From: an uncultured Porphyromonadaceae bacterium
Lineage (GTDB): Bacteria; Bacteroidota; Bacteroidia; Bacteroidales; Muribaculaceae
NCBI GenBank assembly: GCA_905212215.1
Contig: CAJMDR010000174.1
Coordinates: 1-5,216, forward strand
DNA length: 5,216 nt
Direction: 5' to 3'
Shown here: one piece after another, positions 1 to 5,216 of the stretch
Numbering within the stretch: position 1 is the first letter of the stretch
Layout of the letters: every line of letters begins with the position of its first letter
The notes under the pieces: generated by a model
Seen by the model: only the letters and a program-made list of their open reading frames with translations
Told to the model about the DNA's origin: nothing
Databases searched by the model: none
Program-made: the position numbers and the translations under genes

Positions 1-1355
1 GAGCCGAAAGAGAGGAAAAGCAGCTTCCCGTATTTCGCTTCCGTGTCGTCTATCCAGGCCGGGACGAACTCTATTTCCTCCTGGCCGGCGTCTTCGTCCG
101 GGTCGTTGATACGAGCGCCGAACATGTTCACCGGCTGGAGGCGGCAGAAATACATGTACCGGAAAATCTTCTTCTGCTCGAAGTCGATTACATTCTTGTA
201 CCGCTCCATTGGCCGGACAATGAAGTAAGTATCGACGTCGGCGGCATAGAGCAGCTTGTCGATCTTTCCGTTGCGTGTATGCAGACCGTCCCATTTGTGG
301 AAAGACGTGCAGTCGGCGATCAGAGCTGAGAGTGTGTCGTAGTGTACAAGCCTTGACTGCCAGCCCTTGATGAACCAGTCGCAGGAATAGAACTTCCACA
401 TCTCATGGCTGCAATCCTTGTAAGCGAGATTCTTACATTCCATGTAGTCACATTGCATGTCGTCCACCTTCACCTCCGTGGAGTGCGCTTCCACCACATC
501 GCGCAGTTCGACAGGCGGCAAAGCGGCGAGAGCCTGCTGCGTGAAGTTGAAAGAGATAATCTTTCTGCGGTGGTCGAAGTCGAATTCTCCGCCTAACAGC
601 AACTCCAGTTTCTCGAAATATTCCTGCACGGACCAATGCGGGAGAGCGTTTGCATACTCCGGCATATACCATGCGAAAGGGAGAGTGTTGCAGATAAGCA
701 GATACTTGAAGCCTTCCGCCTGTTCCCAAGCCGTGAAGTCGTGGGAGTAGCCCACGGCCTCACAGATCTTTTTGGTTATATGAATGAGATAAGGTTGCCA
801 GGAGAGCCCGGCGGTGTCTTTGTTCCATACGTAGTGGAAACGGTTCTGCGCCTCATTGTCGATAATGCACTCCGCCTGGTTCTGAATGTTACCGGAATAG
901 TCGTTCACCCAGGGCAGGGCCACCGCCACAGGATTTGCAAGATCCGGTTGCCATGCCTGCATGGGCGTTCTGGCGGACTTGTTGACCGTCTCCGGTTCCC
1001 CGAGGTCAAGTTCATTGACATAAACCTTGTCGAAAGTCTTGTTGAAGTTCTGTTCCGAGCGGCCCTCAAGGAACTGCGTCTTCACCTCCGTCTCTGATAT
1101 TTCCGTGATTGTTATGGAGCCTGCCTTGCAGAAAACTCCGTCCTGAATCTCGCAGTCGAAGATCACCTTACGGGCCGCCACGTCGGCGCGGTTTATATGG
1201 CCGAAGATAGCCAGGTTTTCCGGGCATTCGCTCAACGGAAAAGTGATAGAGAGAGTATAACCGTCGCTACCGGAGAAAAGGCGGTTCTCGGAGACATATT
1301 CGAATGATGTTCCTTTCTTCAGCGCGGCGGGCTGGTTGTTTATTGTTATGTGCAT
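1..1355 (-). CDS. Putative phage tail/baseplate structural protein, 3' end beyond window
   Basis: The ATG at 1355-1353 opens a frame of 451 codons that I read by hand to the left edge without a stop. An in-frame TAA at 1361-1359 and the absence of another in-frame Met until residue 131 fix the start. The product begins MHITINNQPAALKKG and has no signal peptide or membrane segment. It reads as a mixed beta-rich soluble protein, with 12 Trp and 12 Cys in 451 residues. Four of the Cys fall at 302, 307, 315 and 325. A recognisable stretch near residues 240-270 (HWSVQEYFEKLELLLGG, then FDFDHRRKIISF) resembles what I recall of conserved proteins encoded next to tape-measure genes in Bacteroidales prophages. 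Position directly after the tape measure suggests a distal-tail, baseplate or hub component. That function is inferred from context, with no catalytic motif seen. It could also be a receptor-binding or tail-associated protein. The CDS itself is near certain; the role is not. Confidence 0.85.
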   Translation of the reverse strand, partial: MHITINNQPAALKKGTSFEYVSENRLFSGSDGYTLSITFPLSECPENLAIFGHINRADVAARKVIFDCEIQDGVFCKAGSITITEISETEVKTQFLEGRSEQNFNKTFDKVYVNELDLGEPETVNKSARTPMQAWQPDLANPVAVALPWVNDYSGNIQNQAECIIDNEAQNRFHYVWNKDTAGLSWQPYLIHITKKICEAVGYSHDFTAWEQAEGFKYLLICNTLPFAWYMPEYANALPHWSVQEYFEKLELLLGGEFDFDHRRKIISFNFTQQALAALPPVELRDVVEAHSTEVKVDDMQCDYMECKNLAYKDCSHEMWKFYSCDWFIKGWQSRLVHYDTLSALIADCTSFHKWDGLHTRNGKIDKLLYAADVDTYFIVRPMERYKNVIDFEQKKIFRYMYFCRLQPVNMFGARINDPDEDAGQEEIEFVPAWIDDTEAKYGKLLFLSFG

Positions 1356-1388
1356 TGTTTATTGTTCATTGTTTGTGGTTCATTGGTT
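1336..1388 (-). repeat. AACAAT-type direct repeats spanning the downstream start codon
   Basis: On the coding strand AACAATAAACAA occurs exactly twice, at 1366-1355 and 1347-1336, 19 bp apart. CAATGAAC also occurs twice, at 1385-1378 and 1371-1364. The first 12-mer ends on the A of the ATG start codon. The second encodes part of residues 3-7 (I-T-I-N-N) of the downstream protein. The repeats therefore cover both leader and initial coding sequence. They are distinct in motif from the GAGTTGACG array further upstream. They may be expanded low-complexity sequence or simply reflect selection for an A-rich initiation region. Confidence 0.6.
1356..1385 (-). promoter_or_regulatory. A-rich translation initiation region without Shine-Dalgarno
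   Basis: The 30 bases before ATG 1355 are mostly A and C with few G, and contain no AGGAGG-like sequence. Bacteroidota usually start translation without a Shine-Dalgarno, relying on an unstructured A-rich leader, and this leader fits that pattern. Two mini-ORFs precede the gene: a 5-codon one starting at 1383, and a 7-codon one starting at 1369 that overlaps the real start. They are probably by-products of the repeats. Confidence 0.5.
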
Positions 1389-1402
1389 CGGACGGCATTA
1401 GA

Positions 1403-1451
1403 CGTCAACTCAATGACTCATCCGCTCATTAACTCTTCCACTCGTCAACTC
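1403..1451 (-). repeat. Degenerate GAGTTGACG-type direct repeats over the tape-measure stop codon
   Basis: On the coding strand GAGTTGACG occurs exactly twice, at 1451-1443 and 1411-1403, 40 bp apart. The first copy includes the TGA stop of the tape-measure gene. Between them lie related units such as AAGAGTT (1453-1447 and again 1437-1431), GGATGAGT and AATGAG, giving an array with a loose period of about 8-10 bp. From memory, similar GAGTT(A/G)A-rich spacers are common between Bacteroides genes; no function is known to me. A 5-bp AATGA/TCATT inverted pair (1412-1416 and 1426-1430) is too weak to call a terminator. Confidence 0.6.
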
Positions 1452-4400
1452 TTACGTGATTTGGGAGATTTATTTTTCATAAGACGGGCATAATCTTCAT
1501 CTGCCTTGAGTGATCCATATTCTCCGGTAACGGTGTTAATGGTGACGAAAGGCTGATTGAGGCGGTCAGCGAGTCTGCGCATGGTGGCGGCATACTCACC
1601 GTTCTGCTCCACTACCACAGTTGGCATTGCCGGTTGCACGACAACGGGCTGAGCTGCGGGCTGCGATGCTAACAGCATGGGCGCTGTTATAGAGCGGGAG
1701 ACATCGGCGGCGGTCGAGCCGATGGTGTTAGTGCGCTGAGCATAGTCCAGAGCCTCCAGCAGAGGGCGAGTGCGAGGATTGTTCACAAGTTTCTGCGAAG
1801 CCACCCATTCCCCGGCATGAACCACACCGACAGCTTCGTCACGACGTCCTTTCGGCGTGAAACCGCCCTCTGCGTAGCCCTGAGCCTCCGAAGCCTGCTG
1901 CTGTTTCTTGATGTTCGCCACCTGCATCATGCCGGCGGCCATGGCCATGGCCGCCGCGATGGGCGCTAAGATAATACCTGCCATTCCACCAACCTTTAAA
2001 GCGGCGCCATAAGCGCTCAGCGCGTTCTGGTATGTTTGCGAAACGGCCTGAATTACCTGCATCGCGAACATCTTGCGGTTTGCCTCATTTTTGGCTTTGG
2101 CAAGTTCTTTCTCCTTATCCTTTTCGAGTTTACGAACCTTGTAGGAGTTACCTTCGGCTCGGCTCAGTTCCGCGTCATAACGCTTGTTAATCTCTGCGGT
2201 CTGAATCTGCAAGTCGGCCTGAATGCCTGTGTTAAGCTGAGAGAAAATAGCCGACATCCCGGAAACAACCGTAGACATAGCACCGGCGAATTTCTGTGCA
2301 GCTTCCGATTTCATCCATTCATTCGCTTTCTCCAAGGCATTGATGAGTCCGTTGGCACTTGCTTTGCCGCCCTCCATGCCATATTTCTTACGGATAAGGA
2401 GAACCGCCTTCTCGTATGCTTCCACAATGTCGAGACGGCGCTTTTCATTGTCTCCGGCCTGAGCGAGAAGATTGTCATAGATTTTCTTCAGCTGAATCAA
2501 CTCCACGAACATCTTCTTACTTTGCTCGTTGGGGTCTTCGCCGAAGTACTCCTTCTGCATCGCGGCCATCTGTTCCTGAAGCTTCTGCGTTTCCTGTTGT
2601 CGTTTCTCCATCTGCTGCAGAAGAAGATCCTTAAGCCGTTGACTCGCCTGGAGCTGTTCCTTTGACCCGGCCTTGTAAATGTCCACCAGACGCTTCTGAT
2701 GCTCAATTTCGGCCTCTTCCACTTTCTCCTCGTAGGTCTCTTTTGATATGGTGCCGTCAATATAATATTGCTTCAGCGTGGAGAGACGGAGATTGTAATG
2801 TTTCTCCTCACGTTCCACTGTCTGATTGTCGAGCGTTTCCTGCTGTTTGTACTGAGCGTCGCGCCAGTCAGCGATGATTTTCAGCTTCTCGGTTTCGGAG
2901 AGATCCGTGTGTTCAAGCTGCTTCTCGTAGAACTCCACGGCGATTTCATCCATACGTTTTGTATAGGCGAGATAATCCGTTTCTCCGGTTCTCCAGCTTA
3001 TACGCGCCGAAGCCTCTTCCCTCTCTCTCCATTCCCTTTCTTTGGCGAATCTGTCCTGTGAGGCAGAGCTGCCGCCACCACCACTTCCACCTTTTCCACG
3101 ACCGCCACCGCCACCACCTCCGGAAACAGCTCCGCCACCACCTGCCGGTATTGTCGGAATACCCGGATCCTGCTGATTTTGGAAACCTGCCGCCTTACTA
3201 TATTTATCGCTGAGATATTGATTTGCATTATGAATTTGTCGTTGTGTGTTAACATTGTTCCAATATTCACGGCTTGACCGCTCATAATCGCTGACTGCCT
3301 TATGAAATGCGTTCAGAGCCGTACCCACATCCTCGTTAGCAACAAAGTTCTGATTGTTAAGCATTGCGACTGTGGAGTTCCTTCTTTCTGCCCGGTTGTA
3401 GCTGCCTCTTGTAGCATTTACCTTTCGAGCGTCATCATCCATTTTTTTCTTAAGCTTCTCCTGCTCAGCCTCAAGGTCAAGAAGTTGTTTCTCATTCTCC
3501 TCAATCTTCGATGCGGCTGCTCTTGCCCTTGCAGCCTGAATAATTGAGTCGCGCAGTTCCTTATAAGCCCTGGAAGCCTGTCCCACCATAATCAGCTCTG
3601 TGGAAAGGTTCTTGAAATAAGCCGGATAAAGGCTTTGCATCCTTTCAGCAGCCTTCTTTCGTTCATCGGTAGATTTTGCGTTATTCGTGGCTGCCTTGTA
3701 AAGACTGTCAAGCCTGGCAAGTTCAGAGGCACAATATTGAGAAGCGGTAGAGTCAAGGTCAGTGAGTGATCTTTTATATTCCTCCTGTTCCTTGCGAACC
3801 CTCTCAGCTTCCTCCTTTGCAGACCTCCATTTGTCCACAAGCATATAGATTGCAGTTCCAAGAGTAAGGATAAGTCCTGTCCATGAAGAAAAATTCATGG
3901 CAGCCATAGACTTACGCCAACGTTCCTGCATGGTGTAGTTCACCTGCAAACCGTTGGTGAAGTATTGTACCGCATTTATGAGAGGAGTGAATAGGAGCCT
4001 GACAGCAGGGAGGAGCCTTTTCAAAAGATTCAGTGCCCCGTTGTAAAGCACTGTGAGGCGTGTTGCTGCCGTCATCCTTGCGTTATGAACGAGCATCACA
4101 ACGTTATAGGCCGTCAGCGCCACGCTTACTGCGATGATAGCCCTTTGGTTTGCAATTACGAAGTCCACCAGCGAGGAGAGCACCTTCAGGAACACGGTAG
4201 AAGAGGAGATACAGAACCGCATTACCGGCTGTAGCTTCTCACCGAGTTCCACGGCCAGCTCATGCACCCGTGCCTTCGCCTTGTCGAGAGATGCCTGCAC
4301 CGTATTGTTCTGCACGTCATACTCCTTGCCTATTGACGTAGCCTCCTTGAATGCCGTGTTCGCCTCTTCCTGCTGCGCCACCACTTCATCAATATGTCCG

Positions 4401-5216
4401 GCGAGCGTGGAGAGCGCCGAGATAGCGCGGGAGCCGTTCTCGCCCATGTCCTTGAACATCGGCGAGAGCACATCCATACTCCCGGCCTGCTGCAACGTCT
4501 TCAGCAGTTCTATGAGAGCGGCGTTCATGTCCTCCTTCACCAGAGCCGTGAAGTGCTGCACATCCAGCCCTGCCACGCGGGCATACTTCGCCGGATCCTG
4601 ATAGATACGCACCATGACCTGCGAGAGCGCCGTAGCGGAAGCTTCCAGCGCCTGGTTGTTGGAGTCGAGCACGGCGGCATAACCCATAATCTGCTGCACC
4701 GTCATGCCTGCCTGCGACCCTACGCCCCCGAGTCGGGAAGCGAACTCCGCCAGGTACGGCGCCGAGGCGGAGCAGTTCTGCGACAGCTCATTGATTACCG
4801 AGCCTACCGAGAGCAGCGCCTTCTCCGTGCCGAGGCGTTCTTCATCGCCGAAGATGCCCGTGAGCTTCGAGAGTGTCAGCGTGGCACCCTCGCCAAGGTC
4901 GTCGAGCGCCACATTGATCTGGTCTGCGGCACGCACGAACCCCAGCACATCCTCCTTGGAAGTCTTACCGAGCCTTCCGGCCTCCTGAGCGAGCTTGTTA
5001 AGGTCTTCGCGGGAAGTGCGGGTGTCCATCTTCTTCAGTTCCTCATTGAGCCCTTCCACCTCTTCGGCAGTCATGCCGGTGTACTTCTGCACGTTGGCCA
5101 TTTCCTGCTGCATCCCGGCGTAAGCGTTCACGGCGGCCTTTCCCGCCGCCACGAGTCCTGCGAGGGAGGCGGTGACGCCGAGGATGCCGACCTGAAACTC
5201 GTCCCAGAATCCCCTT
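1445..5216 (-). CDS. Phage tail tape-measure protein, TP901-type (N-terminus beyond window)
   Basis: This protein would run through the lumen of the phage tail, set tail length during assembly and help deliver DNA into the host. Numbering here starts at the valine codon GTG at 5152. Residues about 20-280 look like the TP901 tape-measure core: TGMTAEEVEGL, then alternating helices with GMTVQQIMGYAAVLD and ATALSQVMVRI. Hydrophobic stretches follow at about 336-355, 424-438 and 1046-1076. Charged, probably coiled-coil segments lie at about 441-570, 700-925 and 975-1025. A Gly/Ser linker sits near 671-697. The C-terminal region has GYAEGGFTPKGRRDEAVGVV and HAGEWVASQK, a pattern typical of tape measures in Bacteroidota phages. 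The frame continues upstream of 5152 through 21 more codons (beginning RGFWDEFQVG) to the window edge without a stop, so GTG 5152 is unlikely to be the real start. The protein is at least 1256 residues. The stop is TGA at 1447-1445, 89 bp before the next gene. The family call is strong; details of any membrane role are inference. Confidence 0.93.
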   Translation of the reverse strand, partial: RGFWDEFQVGILGVTASLAGLVAAGKAAVNAYAGMQQEMANVQKYTGMTAEEVEGLNEELKKMDTRTSREDLNKLAQEAGRLGKTSKEDVLGFVRAADQINVALDDLGEGATLTLSKLTGIFGDEERLGTEKALLSVGSVINELSQNCSASAPYLAEFASRLGGVGSQAGMTVQQIMGYAAVLDSNNQALEASATALSQVMVRIYQDPAKYARVAGLDVQHFTALVKEDMNAALIELLKTLQQAGSMDVLSPMFKDMGENGSRAISALSTLAGHIDEVVAQQEEANTAFKEATSIGKEYDVQNNTVQASLDKAKARVHELAVELGEKLQPVMRFCISSSTVFLKVLSSLVDFVIANQRAIIAVSVALTAYNVVMLVHNARMTAATRLTVLYNGALNLLKRLLPAVRLLFTPLINAVQYFTNGLQVNYTMQERWRKSMAAMNFSSWTGLILTLGTAIYMLVDKWRSAKEEAERVRKEQEEYKRSLTDLDSTASQYCASELARLDSLYKAATNNAKSTDERKKAAERMQSLYPAYFKNLSTELIMVGQASRAYKELRDSIIQAARARAAASKIEENEKQLLDLEAEQEKLKKKMDDDARKVNATRGSYNRAERRNSTVAMLNNQNFVANEDVGTALNAFHKAVSDYERSSREYWNNVNTQRQIHNANQYLSDKYSKAAGFQNQQDPGIPTIPAGGGGAVSGGGGGGGRGKGGSGGGGSSASQDRFAKEREWREREEASARISWRTGETDYLAYTKRMDEIAVEFYEKQLEHTDLSETEKLKIIADWRDAQYKQQETLDNQTVEREEKHYNLRLSTLKQYYIDGTISKETYEEKVEEAEIEHQKRLVDIYKAGSKEQLQASQRLKDLLLQQMEKRQQETQKLQEQMAAMQKEYFGEDPNEQSKKMFVELIQLKKIYDNLLAQAGDNEKRRLDIVEAYEKAVLLIRKKYGMEGGKASANGLINALEKANEWMKSEAAQKFAGAMSTVVSGMSAIFSQLNTGIQADLQIQTAEINKRYDAELSRAEGNSYKVRKLEKDKEKELAKAKNEANRKMFAMQVIQAVSQTYQNALSAYGAALKVGGMAGIILAPIAAAMAMAAGMMQVANIKKQQQASEAQGYAEGGFTPKGRRDEAVGVVHAGEWVASQKLVNNPRTRPLLEALDYAQRTNTIGSTAADVSRSITAPMLLASQPAAQPVVVQPAMPTVVVEQNGEYAATMRRLADRLNQPFVTINTVTGEYGSLKADEDYARLMKNKSPKSRKS
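3062..3145 (-). other. Gly/Ser-rich linker inside the tape-measure protein
   Basis: Residues about 670-698 (counted from 5152) are almost entirely glycine and serine with a few basic residues, including seven consecutive glycines. On the DNA this appears as runs of GGN codons, seen as ccaccacc-type repeats on the plus strand. It separates an N-terminal half (TP901 core, hydrophobic segments, first coiled coil) from a C-terminal half (second coiled coil, hydrophobic hairpin, GGF/GEWV end). It probably forms a flexible hinge. Such codon runs can vary in length by slippage or recombination. Confidence 0.8.

Noticed and set aside
636..1097. A 153-codon open frame on the plus strand
   Set aside because: It is antisense to the well-supported tail protein gene running from 1355 to the left edge, and its product has no recognisable features.
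1346..1383. Two overlapping mini-ORFs (5 and 7 codons) just before the tail gene start, the second overlapping its ATG
   Set aside because: They could act as a leader-peptide switch, but both ATGs come from the AACAATGAAC-type repeats, and nothing in their codons suggests attenuation.
1412..1430. An AATGA/TCATT inverted pair in the spacer, as a possible terminator
   Set aside because: The stem is only 5 bp and AT-rich with no following T run on the coding strand, and it is explained by the repeat units.
2036..2665. A 209-codon open frame on the plus strand
   Set aside because: It lies entirely antisense to the coiled-coil part of the tape-measure gene, whose protein reads convincingly. The antisense product is low-quality Leu/Phe/His-rich sequence with no recognisable motif.
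3062..3145. Tandem ccacca-type pattern resembling a repeat array or CRISPR-like structure
   Set aside because: It is simply glycine and serine codons of an in-frame protein linker; there are no spacers or regular unit lengths.
3442..3448. A run of seven A on the coding strand, as a possible programmed frameshift site
   Set aside because: The run is read AAA AAA A, not in the A AAA AAA phase needed for a classical -1 slippery site. The zero frame continues as good tape-measure sequence, and tail-assembly frameshifts usually lie in the gene before the tape measure.
4134..4601. A 155-codon Ser/Thr-rich open frame on the plus strand
   Set aside because: It is a shadow of the GC-rich TP901 core coding region; the Ser-rich composition is what antisense reading of such codons gives.

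Overview
The window looks like part of the tail-morphogenesis module of a phage or integrated prophage from a member of the Bacteroidota, probably a gut Bacteroidales host. Three things point there. The large gene encodes a TP901-type tail tape-measure protein with the C-terminal layout I associate with Bacteroides/Parabacteroides prophages. The next gene starts in an A-rich leader with no Shine-Dalgarno sequence, as is usual in Bacteroidota. The spacer holds short degenerate repeats of a kind I recall from Bacteroides genomes. The last point is from memory and was not searched. Phage identity, host species and whether the element is integrated cannot be decided here, because no integrase, terminase, capsid or attachment site is present.

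Both genes are on the minus strand, so transcription runs from high to low coordinates. Positions 5216 to 1445 hold the tape-measure gene. Its reading frame stays open to the right edge, so its true start lies outside. Positions 1444 to 1356 are an 89-bp spacer made largely of two families of degenerate direct repeats; I see no promoter or terminator in it. Positions 1355 to 1 hold the start and first 451 codons of a second gene, which runs off the left edge. I translated it by hand without finding a stop. It is probably a tail or baseplate structural protein, but its exact role is uncertain. No stretch over 300 bp lacks a gene.

By analogy with other tailed phages, the tape measure sets tail length and helps DNA pass into the host. 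The protein encoded just downstream usually belongs to the distal tail or baseplate/hub, where the tape measure's C-terminal end is anchored. The shared strand, short spacer and absent terminator suggest co-transcription as part of a late operon.

I did not find a clearly new biological system. The points most worth a second look are the AT-rich central block of the tape-measure gene, which is bordered by a glycine-rich linker; the repeat-built spacer, whose copies overlap the upstream stop codon and the downstream start codon; and the uncharacterised downstream tail protein.
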